Positions 55,203 to 63,968 are shown, counted from the stretch's first letter. The stretch is DNA of 64,000 nt from Bacillota bacterium (GCA_023439185.1 JAEXOR010000044.1:1-64000); one strand, 5' to 3'. The notes: generated by a model from the letters alone, not told the origin. Numbers and translations: made by a program.

Positions 55203-56744
55203 TTGGCTGCGGCAAACAGACCCCTGGTGCTGATCATCCTGGACGGCTGGGGTTTAAATGATAAACAGGAGAACAACGCCGTTGCCGGCGCCCGCATCCC
55301 CAATATTAGCGGACTGCTGGAGCGGTATCCCCATACCTCCCTGGGGACGTCCGGCGAGGACGTGGGCTTGCCCGAGGGGCAGATGGGCAATTCCGAGGTG
55401 GGGCACCTGAACATGGGCGCGGGCCGGGTGGTGTACCAGGAACTGACCAGGATTAGCCGGTCCATCCGGGAAGGGATCTTTTACGACAACCCCGCGCTGC
55501 TGGAAGCGGTGGAAAAGGTACGGGAGCGGGGCGGCGCGCTGCACCTGATGGGGCTTCTGTCCGACGGAGGGGTACACAGCCATATCAACCATTTGTACGC
55601 GCTGTTGGAGTTGGCCCGGGACCAGGGGCTGGAGAAGGTGTTTGTGCACGCTTTCCTGGATGGCCGGGACGTGCCCCCGGCCAATGCCGAAGAATACATA
55701 GTGCCGCTGACCGGGCGGATGAGTAAAATGGAACTGGGCCGGGTCGCCACGATCATGGGCCGCTATTACGCCATGGATCGCGACAAGCGCTGGGAGCGGG
55801 TGCTGGAAGCTTACCGGGCCATGGTGGAAGGCCGGGGATTTCAGGCTCCGGGTGCTTTGGAAGCGCTGCGTCAGGCTTACGACCGGGGTGAAACCGATGA
55901 GTTTGTCAAGCCCACGGTCATTGTAGACGACGACGGTCAACCTGTCGGCCGGGTTAAAAGCGGCGACGGGATCATATTTTTTAATTTCCGGCCGGACCGG
56001 GCCAGGGAGATTACCAGGGCTTTCGTGGACGAGGATTTTACAGGGTTTGAGCGTCCGGCGGACCGTCCCCGGGTGCATTTTACCTGCATGACCCAGTACG
56101 ACAAGACCATTGAAGCGCCGGTGGCCTTCAGGCCACAGGTGTTGATCAACACCCTGGGCGAGGTGCTCAGCTACCGCAACCTGCGCCAACTCAGGCTGGC
56201 CGAAACCGAAAAATACGCCCACGTGACCTTTTTCTTTAACGGCGGGGTGGAAAAACCCACCCGGGGCGAGGACCGGGTGCTGATACCCTCCCCCCGGGTG
56301 GCCACTTACGACCTGCAGCCCGAGATGAGCGCCTGCGGCGTTACGGACACGCTGCTGGCCAAGCTTAAAGAAAATGTATATGACGTGATCATTGTGAACT
56401 ACGCCAACCCGGACATGGTAGGCCATACCGGGGTAATCAGGGCGGCGATTCAAGCCGTCGAGGCGGTGGACGAATGCGTGGGGCAGGCTGTGGAGGCGGT
56501 GCGGCAGGCCGGCGGCATAGCCATTATCACCGCCGATCATGGCAATGTGGAGATGATGAGGGGCGACGCCGGGGAACCGCACACCGCGCACACCACCAAC
56601 CGGGTGCCTTTTATCCTGGTCAGCGACCGGCACATCGGGGCGGCATTGCGTCCCGGACGCCTGGAAGACGTGGCTCCCACCATGCTGCAGCTGCTGGGGA
56701 TTGAGCAGCCCCGGGAGATGACGGGCCGGAGCCTGCTGGAATAG
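55203..56744 (+). CDS. gpmI: Phosphoglycerate mutase, cofactor-independent
   Basis: A 513-residue manganese-dependent enzyme of the alkaline phosphatase superfamily. Metal-binding LIILDGWGLN, the phosphoserine site QMGNSEVGHLNMGAGR, and the late TADHGNVEMM and HTTNRVPFI motifs are intact. TTG 55203 follows GAGGAGG; the frame is open from 55161 inside tpi. Mn-dependent enzymes of this family are pH-sensitive and important in sporulation of Bacillus. Confidence 0.97.
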   Translation: MAAANRPLVLIILDGWGLNDKQENNAVAGARIPNISGLLERYPHTSLGTSGEDVGLPEGQMGNSEVGHLNMGAGRVVYQELTRISRSIREGIFYDNPALLEAVEKVRERGGALHLMGLLSDGGVHSHINHLYALLELARDQGLEKVFVHAFLDGRDVPPANAEEYIVPLTGRMSKMELGRVATIMGRYYAMDRDKRWERVLEAYRAMVEGRGFQAPGALEALRQAYDRGETDEFVKPTVIVDDDGQPVGRVKSGDGIIFFNFRPDRAREITRAFVDEDFTGFERPADRPRVHFTCMTQYDKTIEAPVAFRPQVLINTLGEVLSYRNLRQLRLAETEKYAHVTFFFNGGVEKPTRGEDRVLIPSPRVATYDLQPEMSACGVTDTLLAKLKENVYDVIIVNYANPDMVGHTGVIRAAIQAVEAVDECVGQAVEAVRQAGGIAIITADHGNVEMMRGDAGEPHTAHTTNRVPFILVSDRHIGAALRPGRLEDVAPTMLQLLGIEQPREMTGRSLLE

Positions 56745-56747
56745 GTC

Positions 56748-56764
56748 GTCGGACGTCGGGCGTT
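56748..56764 (+). repeat. Seven-base repeat, GTCGGAC type
   Basis: After the gpmI stop come GTC, GTCGGAC, GTCGGGC and a broken unit. It is the shortest of the four GTC-type arrays and lies before eno. Confidence 0.55.
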
Positions 56765-56809
56765 TGGTTATTTTTATACTTATAAAAGGTTTCGAAGGAG
56801 GTTTCATCT

Positions 56810-58090
56810 ATGTCTACAGTGATTGTTGATATTGCAGCCCGGGAGATCCTTGATTCCCGGGGCAACCCCACCGTCGAGGTGGACGTGCTGTTGGAAGATG
56901 GCACCACCGGCCGGGGCGCGGTGCCCTCGGGGGCGTCAACCGGCGCCTATGAGGCGGTGGAGCTGCGGGACGCCGATGCCGGCCGCTACAAGGGCAAAGG
57001 CGTCGCCAAAGCCGTTGAAAACGTGGAAGAGCAAATCGCGCCGGAGATCGTCGGTTTTGACGCTCTGGACCAGGTGGGCGTGGACCTGGCCATGATCGAT
57101 CTGGACGGTACTTCCAACAAGGGCAACCTGGGTGCCAACGCCATTCTGGGCATTTCCATGGCTGTGGCCCGGGCTGCCGCCAGGTCGCTGGACATGCCCC
57201 TGTACCGGTACCTGGGCGGGACAGCGGCCAGGCTGCTGCCGGTACCGATGATGAATATCTTGAACGGCGGCAAGCACGCCGACAATAACGTGGATATCCA
57301 GGAATTCATGGTCATGCCGGTGGGGGCCGCCGATTTTGCCGGCGCGCTGCGCATGGGCGCCGAAGTGTTCCATACCTTAAAGAGCGTATTGAAGAAAAAG
57401 GGCTTGAACACCGCCGTGGGCGACGAGGGCGGATTTGCCCCCAGTCTGGGCTCCAACGAGGAAGCGCTGGCGGTGATTGTGGAAGCCATTCAGGCTGCGG
57501 GCTATAAGCCCGGCGAGGAGATCGCGCTGGCCATAGACGCGGCGGCGACGGAGTTTTACAGTGACGGCAAGTACGTGCTGGAAGGGGCTTCTTACGGTGC
57601 GGCGGAGATGATTGACTACTACGCCGGACTGGCGGACAAATACCCCATCATTTCCATTGAGGACGGGCTGGCCGAGGACGACTGGGAAGGCTGGAAAAAG
57701 CTCACGGAGAAACTGGGCAGCCGGGTGCAGATTGTGGGCGACGATCTGTTCGTCACCAATACCCGGCGGCTGGCTCAGGGTATTGAGAGCGGGGCGGCCA
57801 ACTCCATCCTGATTAAATTGAACCAGATCGGCACCGTTACCGAAACCCTGGAAGCCATCGAAATGGCCAAACAGGCCGGCTATACCGCGGTTGTTTCGCA
57901 CCGTTCCGGGGAGACCGAGGACACATTTATCGCCGATTTGGCGGTGGCGGTGAACGCGGGCCAAATCAAGACCGGGGCGCCGTCGCGCACCGACCGGGTG
58001 GCCAAGTACAACCAACTGCTGCGGATCGAGGAAGAGCTTGCCGCCACCGCCATGTTTAAAGGGCGCAAGGTCTTTTATAATTTGCGTTAA
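56810..58090 (+). CDS. eno: Enolase
   Basis: A 426-residue enzyme converting 2-phosphoglycerate to phosphoenolpyruvate. AREILDSRGNPTVEVDV, GASTGAYEAVELRD, the magnesium site DLFVTN with IEDGLAEDDWEGW, and SHRSGETEDTFIADLAV are intact. ATG 56810 follows AAGGAGG. It closes the lower glycolysis cluster. Confidence 0.98.
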   Translation: MSTVIVDIAAREILDSRGNPTVEVDVLLEDGTTGRGAVPSGASTGAYEAVELRDADAGRYKGKGVAKAVENVEEQIAPEIVGFDALDQVGVDLAMIDLDGTSNKGNLGANAILGISMAVARAAARSLDMPLYRYLGGTAARLLPVPMMNILNGGKHADNNVDIQEFMVMPVGAADFAGALRMGAEVFHTLKSVLKKKGLNTAVGDEGGFAPSLGSNEEALAVIVEAIQAAGYKPGEEIALAIDAAATEFYSDGKYVLEGASYGAAEMIDYYAGLADKYPIISIEDGLAEDDWEGWKKLTEKLGSRVQIVGDDLFVTNTRRLAQGIESGAANSILIKLNQIGTVTETLEAIEMAKQAGYTAVVSHRSGETEDTFIADLAVAVNAGQIKTGAPSRTDRVAKYNQLLRIEEELAATAMFKGRKVFYNLR

Positions 58091-58296
58091 GGGCGTGGTT
58101 GACGACGGGGCAAAGCAAGCTTTGCATCAACCGTTGATTTCGGCAGCCGCGGCCCGCTCCGGGCGGGGTTTGGCCACAATAATGCTTGCTTTCTCCGCCC
58201 GGGTATATTAAAATAACTTTAGCTTGACTGTTCTGGTAAACGCTGGCTCAGTCATGCCTTTATATTGCTTTAGTGTATTGATAGGAGGAGTAAATC
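58091..58296 (+). other. Spacer between eno and secG with hairpins
   Basis: GCAAAG-CAAG-CTTTGC (58110-58125) nested in GGTTGA/TCAACC (58097-58102 and 58127-58132) may end eno transcription. CCGGGCGG/CCGCCCGG (58159-58166 and 58195-58202) encloses 28 bases. TTGACT at 58224 could be a secG -35, but no good -10 follows. No RNA gene was recognised. Confidence 0.4.
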
Positions 58297-58533
58297 TTGG
58301 ATGTTGTAAGCATTTTACTGACCGTATTCCACGTGATTGTCAGCGTGGGCTTAATTGCCGTGATTTTGCTCCAATCCGGCAGAAGCGCGGGCCTTTCCGG
58401 CGCCATTGCCGGGGGTGCTGAAACTTTTTTCGGCAAGAAAAAAGGTCTGGATGAGTTTCTGGGCAAGGTGACTATTTTTGTGGCCGTGGGCTTTGCCGTG
58501 ACCTCATTAATACTTGTTTTATTGGCCAAATAA
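58297..58533 (+). CDS. secG: Preprotein translocase subunit SecG
   Basis: A 78-residue accessory subunit of the SecYEG channel. Two helices (about 4-25 and 53-75) flank the conserved loop LLQSGRSAGLSGAIAGGAET, then FFGKKKGLD. TTG 58297 follows AGGAGG. A terminator follows immediately. Confidence 0.95.
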   Translation: MDVVSILLTVFHVIVSVGLIAVILLQSGRSAGLSGAIAGGAETFFGKKKGLDEFLGKVTIFVAVGFAVTSLILVLLAK

Positions 58534-58534
58534 A

Positions 58535-58563
58535 ATCCGGGGCTAACCCCGGGTTTGTTTTTT
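58535..58563 (+). terminator. Terminator after secG
   Basis: CCGGGG (58537-58542) and CCCCGG (58547-58552) with a 4-base loop, then GTTTGTTTTTT. Confidence 0.85.
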
Positions 58564-58579
58564 CGTATAATTGTCAAGA

Positions 58580-58608
58580 TTGTCAAGTTTTGTGGGCTAT
58601 GCTATAAT
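58580..58608 (+). promoter_or_regulatory. hppA promoter TTGTCA-17-TATAAT
   Basis: TTGTCA (58580-58585), 17 bases, TATAAT (58603-58608). It leaves a leader of about 130 bases before hppA, with no recognised riboswitch. Confidence 0.75.
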
Positions 58609-58742
58609 TTTTTTGGACAGGTATAGCCTTTTTTTAAATAGTGACAAGGGGGGTGAGAAACCAAATATTGCGGCTAATTTTAAGAGTTGGCGCTGTTTGT
58701 GAGAAAAGATTATTTATTTGGGGAAGAGGAGGGTTTGATTAA

Positions 58743-60893
58743 GTGGATAATATGACATTGGCGTATTACGCTGCCGGGGCAGGCTTGGTTGCACTGCTTT
58801 TCGCGCTGTTTACCATGTCCCAGGTGCTGAAGGAAAGCATGGGCAACGCCAAAATGAAGCAGCTCTCAGAAGCTATTCAAGAAGGCGCCATGGCGTACAT
58901 GAACCGCCAGTACAAAACACTTATTCCTTTCGCAATTGTAATTTTTGTAATTTTATGGGTTGCACAATACTTTGTTGATATGGGTGAAGGTTCCCACCTG
59001 CCCGTAGGTCCGGCTTCCGCCATTTCATTCCTGGTGGGCGCCGTGTGTTCCGCTGTTGCCGGTTACATCGGCATGAACAGCACAACCAAGTCCAATGCCC
59101 GTACCGCTGAAGCTGCCCGCAGCTCCGGATTGGGCAAAGCCCTGCAGGTTTCCTTCCGCGCCGGCGTTGTTATGGGCCTTTCCGTGGCCGGCCTGGGTCT
59201 GCTGGGTGTTTCCGTCCTGTTCATTGCCTTCAAGAGCCCGCTGATCATTAACAGCTTTGCTTTCGGCGCTTCGGTCATTGCGTTCTTCGCCAGGGTCGGC
59301 GGTGGTATCTACACCAAGGCCGCTGACGTGGGCGCCGACCTGGTAGGTAAAGTTGAAGCCGGTATCCCCGAGGACGACCCGCGGAACCCGGCCACCATCG
59401 CCGACAACGTCGGTGACAACGTCGGTGACACCGCCGGTATGGGCGCCGACCTGTTCGAATCCTATGCCGCCACCACCATCGCTGCCATGCTGATTGGTAA
59501 CACCCTGTTCGGATTCCCGGGCGTTATCTTCCCGCTGCTGGTGGGTGCTGTCGGTATTATCTCCGCGATCATCGGTACCTTTACCGTACGCACCAGTGAA
59601 GGCGGCAACCCGCAGGCCGCTTTGAACGTAGGCCTGTGGACCACCAACGTGCTGACTTTGATCGGCACTTTCTTCCTCGCCAAGGCTATTTTCCCGGCTG
59701 ACGCTATTGCCGAGCCCACCGGCGCGGCTTTCGGAGGCGTTTCATTCGGTATCTTCATGGCTGTGGCCGCCGGTTTGATTGTTAACGTGCTTGTAGGCTA
59801 TCTTACCGAGTACTACACGGCCAACAACAAGCCTCCGGTGCTGAGAATCGCCGAAGCTTCCAAGTCCGGCCCGGCCACCAACGTAATTCACGGTCTGGCG
59901 GTGGGTATGGAATCTACTTTCATTCCCATGCTTACCTTTGCCGCCGCCATTTACTTTGCTTTCTGGGCCGTGTTGACCAACGCCCCGGCAGAGATGGCCG
60001 GCCTGTGGTCCATTTACGGGATCGCCATGGCTGCCATGGGCATGCTTTCCACAGCCGGTTATATTGTGGCCATGGACTCCTTCGGTCCAGTGGCCGACAA
60101 CGCCGGCGGTATCGCCGAAATGGCCGAGCTGCCCCCAGAAGTGCGTGAGAAAACCGACAAGCTGGATGCCGTGGGTAACACCACCGCCGCCATTGCCAAA
60201 GGTTTTGCCATCGGTTCCGCGGCTCTGACCGCCCTGGCTCTGTTCAGCGCTTTCGTCGACGGCGTCAAGCACAACCCCAATATGCAGGAAGGTCTAGCGG
60301 CTACCAACGGTAACTTTATCGTTAACCTGACTGACCCCATGGTGCTGGTAGGCGTGTTTATTGGCGGCGCGGTGCCGTTCCTGATTGGCGCCCGTACCAT
60401 GCGCGCCGTTGGTGAGGCCGCGTTTGGCATGGTGGAAGAGGTTCGCCGCCAGTTCCGGGAAATTCCCGGTATCATGGAAGGCACCGGCAAGCCTGACTAC
60501 GCCCGTTGCGTGGACATTGCCACCCGTTCCGCCATCAGCAAGATGATCTTCCCCGGCGTTGTGGCCGTGGTTGTTCCTCCCATCGTGGGCTTCGGCCTTG
60601 GCGCCATGGCTCTGGCCGGCTTCCTGGGCGGCCTGACCACCGTGGGCGTGCTGCTGGCCCTGTTCCTGGCCAATGCCGGTGGCGCTTGGGACAACGCCAA
60701 GAAATACATTGAAGCCGGTAACTTGGGCGGCAAGAAGATTGACGGCAAGCCCAACCCGGTTCACCAGGCCGCTGTTATTGGTGACACCGTTGGTGACCCC
60801 TGCAAAGACACCTCCGGTCCGGCCATGAACCCGCTGATCAAGGTGGCAGGCACCATCTCTCTGATCCTTGGTCCCCTGCTGCTCAGACTGTAA
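58743..60893 (+). CDS. hppA: Membrane-bound ion-pumping pyrophosphatase
   Basis: A 716-residue pump with about 16 helices that uses pyrophosphate hydrolysis to move ions. The active-site loop DVGADLVGKVEAGIPEDDPR and IADNVGDNVGDTAGMGADLF are intact. The motif GNTTAAIAKGF has Ala where K+-independent enzymes have Lys, so it belongs to the K+-dependent group, which includes both Na+ and H+ pumps; the ion is not settled. GTG 58743 follows AGAGGAGGG; ATG 58752 is an alternative. Confidence 0.96.
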   Translation: MDNMTLAYYAAGAGLVALLFALFTMSQVLKESMGNAKMKQLSEAIQEGAMAYMNRQYKTLIPFAIVIFVILWVAQYFVDMGEGSHLPVGPASAISFLVGAVCSAVAGYIGMNSTTKSNARTAEAARSSGLGKALQVSFRAGVVMGLSVAGLGLLGVSVLFIAFKSPLIINSFAFGASVIAFFARVGGGIYTKAADVGADLVGKVEAGIPEDDPRNPATIADNVGDNVGDTAGMGADLFESYAATTIAAMLIGNTLFGFPGVIFPLLVGAVGIISAIIGTFTVRTSEGGNPQAALNVGLWTTNVLTLIGTFFLAKAIFPADAIAEPTGAAFGGVSFGIFMAVAAGLIVNVLVGYLTEYYTANNKPPVLRIAEASKSGPATNVIHGLAVGMESTFIPMLTFAAAIYFAFWAVLTNAPAEMAGLWSIYGIAMAAMGMLSTAGYIVAMDSFGPVADNAGGIAEMAELPPEVREKTDKLDAVGNTTAAIAKGFAIGSAALTALALFSAFVDGVKHNPNMQEGLAATNGNFIVNLTDPMVLVGVFIGGAVPFLIGARTMRAVGEAAFGMVEEVRRQFREIPGIMEGTGKPDYARCVDIATRSAISKMIFPGVVAVVVPPIVGFGLGAMALAGFLGGLTTVGVLLALFLANAGGAWDNAKKYIEAGNLGGKKIDGKPNPVHQAAVIGDTVGDPCKDTSGPAMNPLIKVAGTISLILGPLLLRL

Positions 60894-60910
60894 GCAATAA
60901 CCAGTACGCA

Positions 60911-60941
60911 AAAATACCGGGCTCTCGCAGCCCGGTATTTT
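60911..60941 (+). terminator. Terminator after hppA
   Basis: AAAATACCGGGCT (60911-60923) and AGCCCGGTATTTT (60929-60941) pair perfectly over 13 bases with a 5-base loop. Confidence 0.92.
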
Positions 60942-60971
60942 AATTTACGAGGAGGCATCAAAGCCGACCAC

Positions 60972-61002
60972 AAATTCCCCTTGGCAAAGAGGGGATTTTT
61001 TT
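60972..61002 (+). terminator. Second, weaker terminator-like hairpin
   Basis: TCCCC/GGGGA plus AAA/TTT around one mismatch, followed on the plus strand by T7. It lies just beyond the end of the convergent small gene. Confidence 0.5.
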
Positions 61003-61017
61003 GCGGTTAATGTGCAA

Positions 61018-61197
61018 TTATTTTGCGGTTAAGCCCGGCGCGAACATAGCCAGCAGGGCGGCCAGCATTAACAGGCCTAGGGCCGTAAACCGCCAGATGC
61101 GCACGCCTTTGCCCTTCATTTTTCTTTTGCTCATGGGAATTAACGCGGCGGCGAAAATAAAAGCCAGCACCGCCACACCAAGCTGCAAATTATCCAA
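61018..61197 (-). CDS. 59-residue two-helix membrane protein
   Basis: A small gene with TTG start at 61197 and stop at 61018-61020. GGGAGGGA lies 7 bases upstream on the minus strand. The product has two helices (LGVAVLAFIFAAALIPM and FTALGLLMLAALLAMFA) separated by a basic loop (SKRKMKGKGVRIWR). The family was not recognised. It is convergent with hppA. Confidence 0.6.
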   Translation of the reverse strand: MDNLQLGVAVLAFIFAAALIPMSKRKMKGKGVRIWRFTALGLLMLAALLAMFAPGLTAK

Positions 61198-61304
61198 CCA
61201 TTATCCCTCCCGTGAAAATTACTCGTCCGGTCTATTATAAACTACCCTGAGTCAGACTTAAACAAGTTAATAATAACCTTATTATTTAAATAAAATAATG
61301 AATG

Positions 61305-61339
61305 CAACGAAACCGAACACAGCGTGTTCGGTTTCGTTG
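61305..61339. promoter_or_regulatory. Perfect 16-base inverted repeat before the HTH-AbrB gene
   Basis: CAACGAAACCGAACAC (61305-61320) and its exact complement (61324-61339) are separated by AGC. There is no T tract, so it is more likely an operator or mRNA hairpin than a terminator. It lies 47 bases before the regulator start. Confidence 0.6.
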
Positions 61340-61386
61340 GTAGACACGTTGTTTTTCCGATGTAAAATATGATCGAGGTGACAAAT

Positions 61387-61839
61387 ATGATTAGTGTGAA
61401 TTTGCGGAATTTGCGAAAGCTGCACAAGCTGACGCAGGAGGATGTTGCGGAGAAAGTTGGCGTAACGCGTCAGGCGCTGGCGAAATGGGAAACCGGAGAA
61501 ACGGTCCCGGATGTTCTCTCCGGCATGAAGCTGGCTGAGGTGTATGACGTATCACTCGACGCGCTGGTAAATTACAGTGACGAAGTCGGGGGCACCTTGA
61601 TTGCGCCAAAAGGAAAGCATATGTTTGGAACCGTCACCATCGGGGAACGCGGTCAGATTGTGATCCCAAAAGAAGCCCGGGAGCATTTCGGATATAAAGT
61701 GGGGAATAAGCTGGTCGTGCTCGGCGACGACGAATCCGGCGGCATTGCTTTGGTAAAGGCGGAATTGTTCGAGAACATGATCAATGACATAATGGCTGCC
61801 ATGAAGATCGGCCCCAAGAAAGGAGGTGGCACAAACTGA
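61387..61839 (+). CDS. XRE-type HTH regulator fused to an AbrB domain
   Basis: A 150-residue protein with two DNA-binding folds: an N-terminal XRE helix-turn-helix (LRKLHKLTQEDVAEKVGVTR, QALAKWETGETVPD) and a C-terminal SpoVT/AbrB domain (GTVTIGERGQIVIPKEAREH, VGNKLVVLGDDESGG). ATG 61387 follows GAGGTG; an upstream ATG at 61369 lacks a site. Its stop overlaps the start of the acyltransferase. The palindrome upstream is a candidate operator. Confidence 0.88.
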   Translation: MISVNLRNLRKLHKLTQEDVAEKVGVTRQALAKWETGETVPDVLSGMKLAEVYDVSLDALVNYSDEVGGTLIAPKGKHMFGTVTIGERGQIVIPKEAREHFGYKVGNKLVVLGDDESGGIALVKAELFENMINDIMAAMKIGPKKGGGTN

Positions 61840-62903
61840 CGCGCTATCACTACCTTGACAATCTCCGCTGGATCACGGTAATACTCGTCGTCATCTATCA
61901 TGTCATCTATATCTACAACAGTAGCGGCGTCATTACAAACATGGACGTGCAGGGCATTCCTCAACTGGACGCGTTTCTGCCTTTTGTCTACCCCTGGTTC
62001 ATGGTCCTTCTTTTTCTGCTTGCGGGCATCTCGGCGCGCTATTCTCTTTCCAAGCGTACCGACAGAGTGTTTGCAGGCGATCGCGCGAAACGCATACTCG
62101 TTCCGGGAATCGCGGGGATATTCATCCTCGGCTGGATCGCAGGCGTTATTACGATGCATTACGCACCGGTGCTCGGAGAAAATCCGGAAGCGGTACCGCT
62201 GGTCATAAAGTATATCATTGCCTGTCTTATAGGCATCGGACCCCTGTGGTTCGCCCATGAGCTGTTTATTATTTGCATGTTCCTGCTGCTGCTTCGGGCA
62301 CTCGATAAAGGCGGCTGGCTCTGGAAGCTCGGCGGAAGGACAAGCCTCATTGTAATGCTGCTGCTGTTCTTCCCGATGTGGGGGGCGTCACAAATCGGAA
62401 ATCTTCCTTATGTGACCGTGTACCGTTTTGGCATCTACCCGCTTGCCTTCCTGCTCGGCTATTATGTGTTTTCGCATAAAGGAGTCACGGAGAAATTGAA
62501 GCGCCTGTGGCTGCCCTTCGGCGTTGCGGCGCTTGCGCTCGGCGTCTGGTACACAGTCGTCAACTACGGACAGAATTATGCCGAACCATCCCTCCTGAAA
62601 AACTGGTTCACGAACCTCTATGTATGGATCGCCGTCCTCGCCCTGCTTGCCTGCGGTCAACGTTTCCTTGATTTCGAAAATCGGTTCACGAGATATATGA
62701 CCAAGAACAATTTCAGCTTTTATGTGTTGCACTACCCGGTCATCGTCGGTACGGGATTTCTGGCCGTGGAGTACGCAAGTCTCCCGTTTATCTTCAACTA
62801 TATCATCGTTCTCACCGCGGCAGTTGTCCTTGTGCCGTTGCTCATTGAAGTCATAAAGCGCATTCCCGTCCTGCGGTTTTTGCTTCTGGGGATCGTTAGA
62901 TGA
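61836..62903 (+). CDS. Acyltransferase family 3 membrane protein, CTG start
   Basis: A 355-residue membrane protein with about ten helices, of the acyltransferase 3 type (RYHYLDNLRWITVILVVIYH at the start, GPLWFAHELFIICMF in the middle). The first ATG in frame is at 61941, which would cut off the first helix and its conserved histidine. CTG 61836 overlaps the upstream stop (CTGA), has AAAGGAGGTGG 7 bases before it, and gives the family N-terminus; no ATG, GTG or TTG lies between. The acyl acceptor is unknown. Confidence 0.85.
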   Translation: MTRYHYLDNLRWITVILVVIYHVIYIYNSSGVITNMDVQGIPQLDAFLPFVYPWFMVLLFLLAGISARYSLSKRTDRVFAGDRAKRILVPGIAGIFILGWIAGVITMHYAPVLGENPEAVPLVIKYIIACLIGIGPLWFAHELFIICMFLLLLRALDKGGWLWKLGGRTSLIVMLLLFFPMWGASQIGNLPYVTVYRFGIYPLAFLLGYYVFSHKGVTEKLKRLWLPFGVAALALGVWYTVVNYGQNYAEPSLLKNWFTNLYVWIAVLALLACGQRFLDFENRFTRYMTKNNFSFYVLHYPVIVGTGFLAVEYASLPFIFNYIIVLTAAVVLVPLLIEVIKRIPVLRFLLLGIVR

Positions 62904-62964
62904 CAAGGCAATAAAGGTAACTCTTGCCACAACGGGTTATAATATGTAACAATAGATACCGGGG

Positions 62965-63381
62965 GTGAGCAAGCTGGGAATCCTGGTCAAGAACGAAAAC
63001 CATATGTGTTTCGGATGCAGCGACCGAAACCCGATCGGACTAAAACTAAAGTTTAAATTAGATGGCGACATCTGCCGCACCGAATTTACGGCCGGGGAAG
63101 TGCACCAGGGCTGGAGCGGCTACATGCACGGCGGCTTGATTGCCGCCCTGCTGGATGAAACCATGGCTTGGTGGCTGTGGCTGAAGGGGATACCCATTAT
63201 GACCGCTGAAATGACCACCCGCTACAGCCTGGGGGTGCCGGTCAATGAAAAGCTGGTGGTGGAGTCATGGTGCGAAGCCGATAAAAGAGGAAAAGTATTT
63301 GAAATGGCCGCCCATATCCTGCTGCCCGACGGTACAGTGGCCGTCCGGGCCAAAGCCAAATTCATGAAGGTGGGCGCGTAA
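62965..63381 (+). CDS. PaaI-type hotdog thioesterase
   Basis: A 138-residue single hotdog-fold protein. HQGWSGYMHGGLIAALLDET is the typical PaaI/YbgC-like active-site region, and MCFGCSDRNPIGLKL is the usual N-terminal motif. It probably cleaves an acyl-CoA. GTG 62965 is taken as start, although CCGGGG is very close to it. A TATAAT at 62938-62943 may be the -10. Confidence 0.85.
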   Translation: MSKLGILVKNENHMCFGCSDRNPIGLKLKFKLDGDICRTEFTAGEVHQGWSGYMHGGLIAALLDETMAWWLWLKGIPIMTAEMTTRYSLGVPVNEKLVVESWCEADKRGKVFEMAAHILLPDGTVAVRAKAKFMKVGA

Positions 63382-63412
63382 TTTCAGGATAGTTATTCAG
63401 GGGGTTAATAAA

Positions 63413-63964
63413 GTGAACCGGGAAGAAGCGTACAAACTGTTAAAGCAGCATTTGAAGAACAAAAATTTGATTAAGCACTCGCTGGCCGTGGAGGCGGTGA
63501 TGCGGCACCTGGCCCGCCATTTTGGCGAGGATGAGGAAAAATGGGGTTTGGCCGGCCTGCTGCACGACATCGACTACGACCGCACCAAGGACGACCCGCA
63601 CCGGCACAGCCTGGAAGGGGCGGAGTTGCTGGAACAAACCGGTTTGCCCGCGGATGTGGTTTACGCGGTGAAAGTGCACAATGAAGTCCACGGGTTGCCC
63701 CGGGAGTCGCTGCTGGACAAGTCGCTTTACGCCACCGATCCGCTGACGGGATTAATCGTGGCTGGAGCGCTAATCAGGCCGGAAAAGAAGCTTTCCGCCA
63801 TCGACACCGCATTCCTGATGAACCGCTTCGGCGAAAAATCCTTTGCCCGGGGAGCCAACCGGGAGACCATGGCCGCCTGCTCGGAAATGGGTCTTTCCCT
63901 AGAAGAGTTCATGTCCCTGGGACTGGAAGCCATGCAGGGCATTGCCGACGAAATGGGCCTGTAA
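63413..63964 (+). CDS. HD-domain phosphohydrolase
   Basis: A 183-residue HD-domain protein. Metal ligands: His in LIKHSLAVEAVM, the HD pair in LAGLLHDIDYD, His in DPHRHSLEGAE and Asp in YATDPLTGLI. Such proteins hydrolyse nucleotides or phosphoesters; the substrate is unknown. GTG 63413 has GGGGG about 9 bases upstream. Confidence 0.88.
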   Translation: MNREEAYKLLKQHLKNKNLIKHSLAVEAVMRHLARHFGEDEEKWGLAGLLHDIDYDRTKDDPHRHSLEGAELLEQTGLPADVVYAVKVHNEVHGLPRESLLDKSLYATDPLTGLIVAGALIRPEKKLSAIDTAFLMNRFGEKSFARGANRETMAACSEMGLSLEEFMSLGLEAMQGIADEMGL

Positions 63965-63968
63965 ACCA

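Noticed and set aside
62965..62976. CTG start at 62974 for the hotdog thioesterase
   Set aside because: Spacing from GGGGGTGAG would suit it, but GTG 62965 is in frame and is a normal start, so CTG is not needed.
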